Shown here: in pieces, positions 7,781-15,598 of the stretch
How the letters are laid out: each line of letters starts with the position of its first letter
How positions within the stretch are numbered: position 1 is the first letter of the stretch
Assembly: GCA_022360105.1 (NCBI GenBank)
Contig: JAKSDL010000046.1
Span: forward strand, 1 to 21,785
Length of the DNA: 21,785 nucleotides
DNA from: Pseudomonadota bacterium
GTDB lineage: Bacteria > SAR324 > XYD2-FULL-50-16 > JAHJRI01
Reading direction: 5' to 3'
The notes under the pieces: generated by a model
What the model saw: only the letters and a program-made list of their open reading frames with translations
Database searches by the model: none
What the model was told of the DNA's origin: nothing
Translations under genes and position numbers: made by a program

Positions 7781-8707
7781 TTATGTCATGTCGTCCTCTT
7801 CCAATTGAAGATTTTTACTGGCATTCGCCTTGCTGTTAAGATAGAGAAACTTTACAGAAGCAAAAAAGGGACTGTTATCGAAATCACCCGGAACTATCTG
7901 GCTGTAATTTTTCTTGAACAGTTTAACCATTTTTTCGTAATCGGTCAGCGTACGAAGCGATTTGATTTTTGTCCTTTTTCTCAGCCGAAGGGAGGGAACA
8001 ATTGGATACCCGGCTTTTTGAAATCCATGGGCTATCATTCCCGAACAGATATAGTATTTTTCAAAATCGGTGCTACCGCCAATGTAAACCTTGGTATCTG
8101 GTCTGAACTTGGTATACCAGTATTTAAACAGCAATTTTTCCATGTTCACGGCATCGTATTTTGGTTGCAGTGACAACATTTCCTCCATGTGTTCCACCAC
8201 TGTTTTTTTTCCTTTCGACGGGAGCATGACCGGCCTGCAAATCCTTAAATCCAGATTCATGTATTTGTCTATATCACTTACCAAAACACCTTCCGGCTCC
8301 GCTTCTATGATTTTACCATCACCATAATAAAATGCAGCGTGGCTATAGGGCGATTTGGTGAGAGTCTGGATAATGTGGCTGATTCGTAAATTGCCTCTGA
8401 TAAGTATGACATCACATGGTTTTGCCACTTCGATGAATCTGTTTTTTTTATACTCCAGTAACATGGCTTCCTCTTCTTGTGACCCCAAGAGAGGCATAGC
8501 TGCTTCATAACCCGGGTTTACCTGAAGCAGGTATTTCAACAGGTACCTGTACACAAACTCACTTGATTTTTTGGTCAAGAGGCTTTTACTTACCTCGTTT
8601 AGTCCGTTAAAAAAACGAAACAGGGCCCTGTCCATCCTTGGATTCTTTCCCTCCAGCAGTTTGCTTGTAATGATTTTTCTAAAGATATTTTTACTTTTTT
8701 CGGACAT
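7781..8707 (-). CDS. YiiX/YebB-like NlpC/P60-superfamily cysteine peptidase or amidase
   Basis: The 308-residue protein carries a permuted papain-like core of the YiiX/YebB type. It begins with GDVILIR-like PCDVILIRG (97-105), then catalytic-type His123 in SHAAFYYGDG (122-131), Glu135, and Cys221 in YYICSGM (218-224). Relatives cleave amide or ester bonds in peptidoglycan or lipids; the substrate here is unknown. The first 90 residues are a helical extension without a signal peptide, so it is probably cytoplasmic or membrane-peripheral. The start has no clear ribosome site. An alternative start at Met25 has GGAGGG upstream, but at 13 bases, which is too far to be decisive. It is divergent from the HTH-repeat gene and upstream of rnz. 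Confidence 0.78.
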   Translation of the reverse strand: MSEKSKNIFRKIITSKLLEGKNPRMDRALFRFFNGLNEVSKSLLTKKSSEFVYRYLLKYLLQVNPGYEAAMPLLGSQEEEAMLLEYKKNRFIEVAKPCDVILIRGNLRISHIIQTLTKSPYSHAAFYYGDGKIIEAEPEGVLVSDIDKYMNLDLRICRPVMLPSKGKKTVVEHMEEMLSLQPKYDAVNMEKLLFKYWYTKFRPDTKVYIGGSTDFEKYYICSGMIAHGFQKAGYPIVPSLRLRKRTKIKSLRTLTDYEKMVKLFKKNYSQIVPGDFDNSPFFASVKFLYLNSKANASKNLQLEEDDMT

Positions 8708-8783
8708 GGTTTTATTGAATGTGTACTCTGAGTGATCAGCTATTTTTATGTAATCATGTTGTTTTTGATTCCCACTTACTTTT

Positions 8784-8811
8784 AGTATATTTAAAATGCC
8801 ACTTGTGGAAA
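8784..8811 (-). promoter_or_regulatory. Candidate promoter for the YiiX-like gene
   Basis: On the minus strand TTTCCA (8811-8806) and TATACT (8789-8784) are 16 bases apart and about 77 bases upstream of the start codon. The -10 box is good, the -35 box fair. The 304-base divergent gap 8708-9011 otherwise holds only AT-rich sequence and the opposing promoter candidate. Confidence 0.35.
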
Positions 8812-8938
8812 AGAAAATAATCGCTGCTGGAATAAATTATTACACTATTCCTTATTATTATACTTTTTCAATAAGTTAACTGATATTGTGATACTTTCCC
8901 CTGCTTAAAAAATTGCACTACTCATTCCCAGAAAATGC

Positions 8939-8965
8939 TTGCAACTTCCCGGTAATTTGTATACT
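8939..8965 (+). promoter_or_regulatory. Candidate promoter for the HTH-repeat/fliL operon
   Basis: TTGCAA (8939-8944) and TATACT (8960-8965) are good consensus boxes but only 15 bases apart, a little short. They lie 47 bases upstream of the start codon of the HTH-repeat gene, which itself has AGGAG at 9001-9005. Confidence 0.4.
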
Positions 8966-9011
8966 TAGGCTATGAGCGGTAGTTATTCACTGAATCAATC
9001 AGGAGATCGTT

Positions 9012-9794
9012 ATGAGTGCCCGACAGGATGTTTTCCAGTATCTAGAAAAAAAACCGAAAGCACCACTGAATGAAGTATTAAATCAATTTCCCGGTGCAAA
9101 AGAATCCACCATCAGACGATACTTTTTCGAATATCAAAAACTCGATAAAAAAGTGGCAAAATCGAAGTCGAAAAAAGTGACTTCCACCAAACCTAAAGCA
9201 GCGGCAAAAAAAGCAGCTGTAAAGAAAAAGTCGGGCAAAAAAAGTATTAAACAGCAAGTGTATGATTACATGTCGGAAAATCCGGACTGTAATCCACAAG
9301 ATCTGGTCGATGCCTTTCCCGCTTCACAGAAAACCACACTCAGCAACTATCGCAGGCAATGGCTCAAAGAGAACGATTCAGCCAAGCAAAGTCTCACTAA
9401 AAGTAAAAAAAGTGAGATCATAAGCTTTTTGGATAACAACCCGGGGTCTAATATAAATGATTTGAAAAAAGTTTTTCCGGAAGTAGCGAACAAACTGGTA
9501 ACTGTCTTCAGATCCTGGAAAAACAGTCAATCCGTTGGCACCAAAGAGCAAAAAACCACAAAACCTAAGGTATCCAGGGCCACAAAGCCCAAAAGCTCCA
9601 AATCTCTTGAGATAACAAAAAAAGCGCAAGGATGGTTGGAGAAGCATAAGGATACCATTGCCAGACAAAAAGAGATCATCGAAAAACAAAAAACCCGAAT
9701 CGAAATGCTTAAATCCCAACTTCCGAAAACAAAGAAGTCCGGGGTGATCGATTCCATCAAAAGTTTTATTATTAACAAGTTTTCAAAAAATTAA
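9012..9794 (+). CDS. Lysine-rich protein with three helix-turn-helix-like repeats and a C-terminal coiled coil
   Basis: I recognise no named family. The 260-residue, strongly basic protein contains three related units of about 40 residues at 5-44, 81-119 and 134-171. Each follows the pattern hydrophobic-Tyr/Phe-Leu/Met, x-x-Asn/Lys-Pro, a Leu-Val/Leu-x-x-Phe-Pro helix, then a Thr/Leu-rich helix ending in Tyr/Phe-Arg-x-Trp or similar. This resembles small helix-turn-helix DNA-binding units. They are joined by Lys/Ala/Ser/Pro linkers (48-78 and 172-198) like those of histone H1-type nucleoid proteins. A charged coiled coil (205-235) and a short hydrophobic end (243-258) follow. DNA binding and compaction is inference. 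The start is supported by AGGAG six bases upstream. A fliL homologue starts 17 bases after the stop, so the two are probably co-transcribed. Confidence 0.75.
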   Translation: MSARQDVFQYLEKKPKAPLNEVLNQFPGAKESTIRRYFFEYQKLDKKVAKSKSKKVTSTKPKAAAKKAAVKKKSGKKSIKQQVYDYMSENPDCNPQDLVDAFPASQKTTLSNYRRQWLKENDSAKQSLTKSKKSEIISFLDNNPGSNINDLKKVFPEVANKLVTVFRSWKNSQSVGTKEQKTTKPKVSRATKPKSSKSLEITKKAQGWLEKHKDTIARQKEIIEKQKTRIEMLKSQLPKTKKSGVIDSIKSFIINKFSKN

Positions 9795-9811
9795 GATTTG
9801 TGATGTAGTCA

Positions 9812-10414
9812 ATGGCCGAAGAAAATGCAGAAGGACAGGAAGGTCAGGAAGGGGAAGGTGAAGCGTTACAACTAAGTCCATCGAAGCCTGAACCGCAGGA
9901 AAGTAACAAGATGCTGCTCATCATCATTGGTGCTGTGGTTCTGTTGATTATCATTATTTCTGTGGTCCTGTTTATCCTTTTTACCTCAGACGACGATGAT
10001 TTCCGAATAAAAGGTGGTCCTGAAGAGGCTGAATTTGTGGAGGAATACAACAGGCGGATGCAATACACCCTGGAGCCGATCGAGAAACCGCTCTACACTG
10101 AGCCTTTTATTTATACCGTCAACATGAAGAATGGACGAAATTACATTCATGTTAAAATACAGGCCATTACCCAGGATCCTGCAGCCATTTCCTTTTTGGA
10201 AGCTCGAACGCCATTGATAGATGACAGACTTATCAACTTGCTTAGAGCAAAGTTCCCGCAAGACATAAAGACCCGAACCGGTCTTGAGTTGCTGAAACAA
10301 GAGATGTTCATTGAATTTAACAAATTGTTTCCGCAGGAGTTCATTGATCAATCGGCTTCAAAAGACCGCATGCCGGTAAAAGACATCCTAATTACGGAAT
10401 TTTTTATCCAATAG
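9812..10414 (+). CDS. fliL: FliL-family flagellar basal-body-associated protein
   Basis: The 200-residue protein has an acidic, disordered cytoplasmic N-terminus (1-33), one membrane helix (34-58) and a periplasmic FliL domain. The domain matches the family pattern: YTVNMKNGRNYIHVKIQ, the TPLIDDRLINLL segment, LELLKQEMFIEFNKLF, and the terminal ITEFFIQ. FliL proteins ring the flagellar stator and support motor torque and surface sensing. No other flagellar gene is in the window; the upstream neighbour is the HTH-repeat protein, with a 17-base gap, and the ribosome site is weak, so translation may depend on the upstream gene. It ends five bases from convergent nudC. It may be a second, specialised FliL-like protein rather than the one in the main flagellar cluster. 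The gene symbol reflects family membership only. Confidence 0.82.
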   Translation: MAEENAEGQEGQEGEGEALQLSPSKPEPQESNKMLLIIIGAVVLLIIIISVVLFILFTSDDDDFRIKGGPEEAEFVEEYNRRMQYTLEPIEKPLYTEPFIYTVNMKNGRNYIHVKIQAITQDPAAISFLEARTPLIDDRLINLLRAKFPQDIKTRTGLELLKQEMFIEFNKLFPQEFIDQSASKDRMPVKDILITEFFIQ

Positions 10415-10419
10415 TTAAC

Positions 10420-11238
10420 TCAACTGTAGTTCTCTTTGAACCAGTCAATTAGTCTCCCTGCCACACTAAGATTACCGGTTGGGCACTTAGGCAGTTTATC
10501 CGCACTGTACCAATCGGCTTCAATGATCTCCCGGTTGTCCACTGCAATCTCACCGTCTTCATGATCCGCCGTAAAAGCGATCATGAGTGAGTTTGGAAAC
10601 GGCCAGGGCTGGCTTCCGAAATAGCGCAGGTTTTTTATGGTTAATCCCACTTCTTCTTTTACTTCACGGGCGACACATTCCTCAAGTTGTTCAGCAGGAT
10701 CCACAAAGCCCGCTAACACACTGTAGAACCCCTGCCTGAACATCCTGTTTTTTGCCAGTAATATTTTGTTGTCCTTAATTATAGCCACCATAATAGCCGG
10801 TGCTATTCTGGGAAACACAACATGACCGCATTGCGGACATTGCTTCGCCCTTTCACCCGCCAGATTACCTGTTTCTGACCCGCAAACGCCACAATATTGG
10901 TGATTTTTATCCCAGACCACAATTTGATGAGCATAAACAGCGGCTTTGTAGGTACATTCATCCAATTGATGAAACAGCTCTTTCAGGTTGAGGAATTCGC
11001 AATTCTCAGGCCAGATGAGGTTTAGTGGTAGCTCTGCGGAAAAACAGGGAATTCCTTCTTTCATTCCTATGAATTGTATTCGAACAGGTTTGATCCCTTT
11101 TTCATCCAGCTGCCGGAGCAGAGGGACCAATACCTGGTCATCGGTTTTTTCCAGCATCAGGTTATTGTCCTGAAAGCAAAACCAGTATGCCTTATCCCAT
11201 TCTCCATCCGGTTGTTCAACAGAGGATACAAAACTCAT
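10420..11238 (-). CDS. nudC: NAD(H) diphosphatase, NudC-type Nudix hydrolase
   Basis: The 272-residue enzyme splits NAD(H) into NMN(H) and AMP and, in known family members, can remove NAD caps from RNA. It shows an N-terminal domain, a four-cysteine zinc site (Cys116, Cys119, Cys134, Cys137), a complete Nudix box from Gly177 to Leu199 (GX5EX7REUXEEXGU), and the NudC signature SQPWPFPNS (209-217). The length is usual. A GGAG site lies about seven bases before the ATG. It is convergent with fliL and divergent from the macro-domain gene, another NAD-derived metabolite enzyme. Confidence 0.95.
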   Translation of the reverse strand: MSFVSSVEQPDGEWDKAYWFCFQDNNLMLEKTDDQVLVPLLRQLDEKGIKPVRIQFIGMKEGIPCFSAELPLNLIWPENCEFLNLKELFHQLDECTYKAAVYAHQIVVWDKNHQYCGVCGSETGNLAGERAKQCPQCGHVVFPRIAPAIMVAIIKDNKILLAKNRMFRQGFYSVLAGFVDPAEQLEECVAREVKEEVGLTIKNLRYFGSQPWPFPNSLMIAFTADHEDGEIAVDNREIIEADWYSADKLPKCPTGNLSVAGRLIDWFKENYS

Positions 11239-11483
11239 TCAATATCTCCAGATTTCGTTAACTTCAAATACAAGGTTCTTCATCCAAAGTGATAGAAAAA
11301 TCATTGCAAATCTGATGCACTCTGCACAGAAGTGTTTATCCTGTCCCGGTCACAAATCCCCTGGTTTTGGCAAGCTGGACAAGATAGGCACGGTTTGCGA
11401 TGCTTTTGTTGGTTGAATCAACGTGCTGTTTCATTTTTCCGATTCTTCACGAAAACCTCGTAATTTCAATAGGGAGGGATGAG

Positions 11484-12017
11484 ATGACTGATCAGGCATT
11501 ACTCAATAAAATAAAAATTTTAAAAGATGACATTACCCGACAGACGACAGATGCCATTGTCAACGCCGCTAACGAGTCGTTGCTTGGTGGCGGTGGAGTT
11601 GATGGTGCCATTCATAGGGCAGCCGGACCACAATTGCTTGAAGAATGCAAAAAAATTGGCGGCTGTCCAACCGGTGAAGCTCGTCTAACCCAGGCTTATA
11701 ATCTTCCCAGCAAGGCTGTCATTCATACTGTAGGACCGATTTGGAAAGGAGGGAATCAAAATGAAACGGAGCTGCTCGCCTCCTGTTACCGAAATTCACT
11801 GGCACTGGCTCGTGACAATTTCTTTCAATCCATCTCGTTTCCTTCCATCAGCACCGGTGTTTACGGGTTTCCTTTTGAAAAAGCCTGCAGGATAGCACTA
11901 AATGAGATTACGACATTCCTGAACAGCAATGTTTCATTTAAAACCGTTCAACTCGTTTGTTTTTCCGAGCAGGACCTGCAAATGTACAATTTGGCGGTGG
12001 GTGAACTCTCAGGCTAA
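11484..12017 (+). CDS. Macro-domain protein, probable O-acetyl-ADP-ribose deacetylase
   Basis: I chose the ATG at 11484 (177 residues) because GGAGG lies six bases upstream and the family's N-terminus begins there. The frame is open further upstream from 11400, but that extension lacks a ribosome site. The macro fold is clear: DAIVNAAN (23-30), LLGGGGVDGAIHRAAG (33-48), CPTGEA, HTVGP, and STGVYGFP (123-130). This is the MacroD/YmdB-type set for ADP-ribose binding and hydrolysis of O-acetyl-ADP-ribose or mono-ADP-ribosyl groups. The 245-base gap to divergent nudC contains no other gene. The neighbouring small protein begins 26 bases downstream and may be co-transcribed. Confidence 0.92.
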   Translation: MTDQALLNKIKILKDDITRQTTDAIVNAANESLLGGGGVDGAIHRAAGPQLLEECKKIGGCPTGEARLTQAYNLPSKAVIHTVGPIWKGGNQNETELLASCYRNSLALARDNFFQSISFPSISTGVYGFPFEKACRIALNEITTFLNSNVSFKTVQLVCFSEQDLQMYNLAVGELSG

Positions 12018-12043
12018 AGAACCAATCTACAAGGTAAAAAATC

Positions 12044-12448
12044 ATGGGAACTGTTGAAGACAATATTATCCATTCATTAAAGAAAAACGGCTTCCCTGAC
12101 AAAAGAGTATCTCTCCCTTTTCAGGCTATTTTTAAAGCCTGCAAAAAAGAAGACACCACTTTGTCCGATGTCCTGAACCAGTTGGAAAAGAAAGATATTC
12201 TCAATTCGGTGGAAGGTGATAAAATTATCTTTTTTACAAAAGAAACGGAAAAAAAGCCGGAAGAGGCAAAACCTTGGGAAGGTATCGATTTTAATAATGA
12301 CATGGTTAAAGAAGCCATGGAAAAAATTGGTGGAATGGACCCTGCAGAACTGGAAAAAATTAAACAACAGGTAGCAGGAATGAGTGACGCAGAGAAAAAT
12401 GAAATGTTTAAAAGAGCCAAGGAGATGTTTAATAAAACGAAGAAATAA
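12044..12448 (+). CDS. Small hypothetical protein with winged-helix-like N-terminus
   Basis: The family is not recognised. The 134-residue acidic/basic protein has an N-terminal part (1-66) that reads like a small winged helix: a helix, a Leu-x-x-Val-Leu-x-x-Leu helix at about 40-48, and a short hairpin ending GDKIIFF. A Lys/Glu/Pro linker (67-80) follows, then a helical C-terminus (84-132) with Asp-Pro-Ala-Glu-Leu and MSDAEKNEMFKRAKEMF resembling STI1-type helical repeats. An AAGGT ribosome site lies eight bases before the ATG. It follows the macro-domain gene by 26 bases. It may be an adaptor or regulator; this is only a guess from fold impressions. Confidence 0.7.
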   Translation: MGTVEDNIIHSLKKNGFPDKRVSLPFQAIFKACKKEDTTLSDVLNQLEKKDILNSVEGDKIIFFTKETEKKPEEAKPWEGIDFNNDMVKEAMEKIGGMDPAELEKIKQQVAGMSDAEKNEMFKRAKEMFNKTKK

Positions 12449-12597
12449 TCTCACACGACCCTGACATAGCGACAATGTTTGGATTTCAGAATTCCATAGA
12501 AGTAGATTTTTTATCAAAATCTTAGTATGCTGAACATTAACAGTGCGTTTGTATTCGGAAAAAAGGGTGTGCACCAATTGCAAATTTTTGTTGTCCG

Positions 12598-14721
12598 ATG
12601 GCAAAGAAATCCAACGAGTTTATCTACAATAACAACAAAGAGATTGTTAACTATCTCAAAGAAAGTCGTCTCTTTGGGCATTTGCCGGAGGATATCCTTG
12701 AGAAGCTGGTGCCTCTCTCCAGTTTTAAGTCTTTCGAAAAAGATACCCCCATCCTAATTGAAGGCCAAACCAATACCGAAGTTTATTTCCTGATACGAGG
12801 GCAGGTATCAGTATTTGCCCAGGGGGAGCTGATCCTTACCTTGAAACGAACCGGTGATATATTTGGTGAAATGAGCATCATCAGCAACAAGGTCTGCTCA
12901 GCTTCCGTCGTCGCGGCCACCCCGATCGACCTCTTTTGTATCCGTGCCAGAGACATCGGCCAATACACGGATATTCAGGGCGACGGACTTCAAAATATAC
13001 TGTTTCGTTTGTTTTCCCTGATTCTAACAGACAAACTCCTGCTGACCACTCATAAAGCGCAACAATACGAGGAGATCAGCCAGCGATTGCAAAAAACCCA
13101 GGAAAAGCTGGAAGCTTCATATAAACAGTCGTTGCATGAGATCTCCGAAAGAAAGAAGGTTGAGGCCCAGCTGGCGCAAGCCAAAGAAGATGCTGAAAGT
13201 GCTAATCGGGCCAAGAGTGCTTTTCTGGCTAACATGAGCCATGAAATCCGGACGCCCATGAACGGGGTAATCGGCATGAACAACCTGCTCCTAAACACCC
13301 AGTTGAATTCCGAGCAGCAATATCTCTCCAGTGTGATAAAAAAATCCACAACCTCGCTGCTAGCGATTATAGATGACATCCTGGACTATTCAAAAATTGA
13401 AGTAGGAGAACTGGAACTGCAGGATGCCGAATTTCAGCCTGCCGAAATCATTAAGGAATTGATTGACCTGTTAAGCATCAAAGCCCATGAAAAGGGTATC
13501 CGGTTTTACAGTCAAATTTCCACCGAATGTCAAAGAGCGGTGATAGGCGATCCTGTAAGAGTTCGGCAGATATTGCTTTATCTAGTCAGCAATTCGATAA
13601 AATTCACTGAAAAAGGAGAGGTTGTCATTCAATTAAACCTTGTCGAAGAAGACACTGAAACGATAACCCTGGAATTTGTTGTTAAGGACACCGGAATTGG
13701 TATTTCGGAAGATGAGATCTCTCAAATGTTTAAGGTTTTCTTCCAGGGCGATTCCTCGCTCTCCAGAAAATACAGTGGAACCGGTTTGGGACTTACCATC
13801 GCCCAGCAATTGGCAGGTTTGATGGGCAGTGCTATTAATGTCACAAGTGAGGTTGAAAAAGGATCGATTTTTTCCTTTAGCGTCTGTTTCAGCAAAGAAC
13901 TGTCGAGTTCCGCAAAAACTGAAACTGACATTCAACAACCTGTTCCGGTTAAAAAACCGGAACCAATCGTAAAAGTGCCCGAGGCTCGTGTTCTTGTGGT
14001 TGAAGACGACAGAGTCAACCAAAAAGTTATCATGATGACTCTGATTAACCTGGGTTATAGCGCAGTGCCGGTAATGAACGGACAAGAAGCAATCGATATT
14101 CTCAAGAAAGAGGATTTTGGTGCTGTTCTCATGGATATCCAAATGCCTTTAATGAATGGATTTGAGGCGACGCGTGCCATCAGAAATCCTGAAACCGGAG
14201 TGCTGAATCCGAATATTCCGGTTATAGCATTTACAGCCCATGCGCTGAAAGGGTACAGGGAGCAATGCCTTGCTGCCGGTATGAATGATCATCTCTCCAA
14301 GCCTTTCCGCATGGAGGTTTTAGACCGGGCATTGAGAAAATGGATGGATCCTGAAGAGGATGTGCACCTGGTTGCTGAAACAGAGATCTCACTTAGTGAA
14401 CCAATCTTGAAAACCCTGGAAAGGGACGCCGGGGAAGGATTTGGGCAGTTGCTCATGATGTTTATCGATGAGCTGCCGGAAAAACTAAGAAAAGCAACAG
14501 ATGCCCTGAAAACCGCAGACAGGAACGAGCTTAAAAACATAATTCATAAATTGAAATCAAATTGTGGGACATTTGGCGCCTTCAAAATGGCGGAAATCTG
14601 TCGTACCATGGAAGAATCATTTGAAGAGGAAATTACTGACAAATCCAATGAGTTGTTGGATGATTTAAAACAGGAATCAAAAATCGTTCTGGAGGGCTTA
14701 AAGCAGCACGTGAAGAAATGA
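12598..14721 (+). CDS. Hybrid sensor histidine kinase: CNB-HisKA-HATPase-REC-HPt
   Basis: The 707-residue protein has no membrane segment and is a soluble kinase. Domains in order are: CNB (18-130), coiled coil (153-205), HisKA with His215 in [11 protein letters not shown], HATPase with N-box Asn332, DTGIGIS (364-370) and GTGLGL (394-399), receiver with Asp513 in LMDIQMP and Lys568, and HPt with His650 in [12 protein letters not shown]. It contains a whole intramolecular phosphorelay and needs only an output regulator. The CNB phosphate cassette has FGEM (89-92) with the key Glu, but the nucleotide-binding Arg is replaced by Cys100, so binding is uncertain. The ATG lacks a clear ribosome site. 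The STAS protein 77 bases downstream on the same strand is a possible partner; the REC-GGDEF-EAL protein is another. Confidence 0.93.
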   Translation: MAKKSNEFIYNNNKEIVNYLKESRLFGHLPEDILEKLVPLSSFKSFEKDTPILIEGQTNTEVYFLIRGQVSVFAQGELILTLKRTGDIFGEMSIISNKVCSASVVAATPIDLFCIRARDIGQYTDIQGDGLQNILFRLFSLILTDKLLLTTHKAQQYEEISQRLQKTQEKLEASYKQSLHEISERKKVEAQLAQAKEDAESANRAKSAFLANMSHEIRTPMNGVIGMNNLLLNTQLNSEQQYLSSVIKKSTTSLLAIIDDILDYSKIEVGELELQDAEFQPAEIIKELIDLLSIKAHEKGIRFYSQISTECQRAVIGDPVRVRQILLYLVSNSIKFTEKGEVVIQLNLVEEDTETITLEFVVKDTGIGISEDEISQMFKVFFQGDSSLSRKYSGTGLGLTIAQQLAGLMGSAINVTSEVEKGSIFSFSVCFSKELSSSAKTETDIQQPVPVKKPEPIVKVPEARVLVVEDDRVNQKVIMMTLINLGYSAVPVMNGQEAIDILKKEDFGAVLMDIQMPLMNGFEATRAIRNPETGVLNPNIPVIAFTAHALKGYREQCLAAGMNDHLSKPFRMEVLDRALRKWMDPEEDVHLVAETEISLSEPILKTLERDAGEGFGQLLMMFIDELPEKLRKATDALKTADRNELKNIIHKLKSNCGTFGAFKMAEICRTMEESFEEEITDKSNELLDDLKQESKIVLEGLKQHVKK

Positions 14722-14798
14722 TTGGGGCTGGCAAGATTAAAAATGCCATGCTAGACTTTGGCATCGTTCGCTGAACTTAAGAACCGGAAAATAAAACA

Positions 14799-15143
14799 AT
14801 GAATCTAGTTGATAAACGAGAAGACAATTACCTAATTCTTTCAGTTACGGGAAATATTGTACTTGAAGACACCACCAAGCTCAAAGAGTGTGTCGAGCAA
14901 TATATTGAAGATGCAACGATTGAAGGGATTATTATTAATTGTGAAAATGTAAAATTCATCGATTCTTCAGGTCTGGGGCTGATCGTGTCTATTTATAAAA
15001 CCCTGAAAAAACTTGAAAAGCGCTTTGCCTTATCTTCCCTTTCCGATCGAACCATGGAAATTTTTACGCTTACCAAATTGGATAACATCCTCACCATCAC
15101 CAAAGACGACGCTACCGCAAAGGAAGCCTTTGTTACCGGCTAG
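14799..15143 (+). CDS. STAS-domain protein, anti-anti-sigma-factor type
   Basis: The 114-residue protein is a single STAS domain like SpoIIAA/RsbV, which bind and neutralise anti-sigma kinases unless phosphorylated. The phosphorylation motif FIDSSGLGLIVSIY (53-66) is intact, with Ser57 the likely target. Length matches the family. No anti-sigma kinase or PP2C phosphatase is in the window, so its partner lies elsewhere or it works with the upstream hybrid kinase. A GGAAA element about ten bases before the ATG may serve as ribosome site. Confidence 0.9.
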   Translation: MNLVDKREDNYLILSVTGNIVLEDTTKLKECVEQYIEDATIEGIIINCENVKFIDSSGLGLIVSIYKTLKKLEKRFALSSLSDRTMEIFTLTKLDNILTITKDDATAKEAFVTG

Positions 15144-15209
15144 CCAAAATCTGTTAAAAAAACAATTATAACGCAATCAGTTTACCAACTGCATAAAAAC
15201 CAAAGGTTA

Positions 15210-15392
15210 TTACTTAATCAAATCGATGGTTTCCCATTGCTCATCCAGCCTTGAGACATTGGCCCACAAACCGATAACCGATAACGCTACCAAAACCGCG
15301 ATAAAAGACTATGTTCGCGGACCAGACAATGCCAGACCGACCCTAAAATGTCTGAATTGCGCCCGCAAATACCGGTCAAAGGCCGTAAGCGC
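15210..15392 (-). pseudogene. Decayed C-terminal remnant of a membrane protein
   Basis: One minus-strand frame from 15392 down to the TAA at 15212-15210 reads like protein but contains a TAG at 15311-15309. Before the stop it gives 27 codons including FRHFRVGLALSG. After it comes a hydrophobic segment of about 15 residues (FIAVLVALSVIGLW) and a polar tail ending ETIDLIK. There is no start codon in a good context, and the 5' side runs into the inverted-repeat element. A nonsense mutation (for example CAG to TAG) in a lost gene is the simplest reading. Chance remains possible, as the frame is short. Confidence 0.4.
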
Positions 15393-15545
15393 TTAAATAA
15401 TAAGATTATTCGAAGTGCCATTCAAACGGTAGGGCGGGGTTAAGACCCTGCCAACAGGCAAGAACTTTGGCGGCCACGTAGGACCGCCCTGCCATTCGTT
15501 AGTAGATTTAATCAGAGTCTTTTGTTATTTAAGCGTTTATAGGCC
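15381..15545. repeat. Palindromic element with terminal inverted repeats, MITE-like
   Basis: Outer arms starting and ending in GGCC (15381-15384 and 15542-15545) contain a perfect 11-base inverted match CGCTTAAATAA (15390-15400 against 15525-15535), extended imperfectly inward and outward. An inner inverted pair, GGTAGGGCGG (15428-15437) and CCGCCCTGCC (15484-15493), matches at nine of ten positions. A small TGCC/GGCA hairpin lies at 15449-15460. The GC-rich core contrasts with the AT-rich ends. No protein is encoded. The design is that of a miniature inverted-repeat or structured intergenic repeat; it sits between the STAS gene and the end of the thiolase gene. Confidence 0.6.
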
Positions 15546-15598
15546 GGCAGCATGACCGACCCGAAAGTTATGACTGCTTAAGACCGGAATCAGTTCCT

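Noticed and set aside
11400..11483. 28-codon N-terminal extension of the macro-domain protein
   Set aside because: Not part of the family, no ribosome site at 11400, while the internal ATG at 11484 has a strong GGAGG.
14741..14773. ATGCCA/TGGCAT hairpin between hybrid kinase and STAS gene
   Set aside because: Short stem, no T-run, and the genes are close enough to be co-transcribed; not called a terminator.
15309..15311. In-frame TAG as pyrrolysine or readthrough
   Set aside because: No start codon in good context, no known pyrrolysine protein similarity, and the frame is short; decay is simpler.
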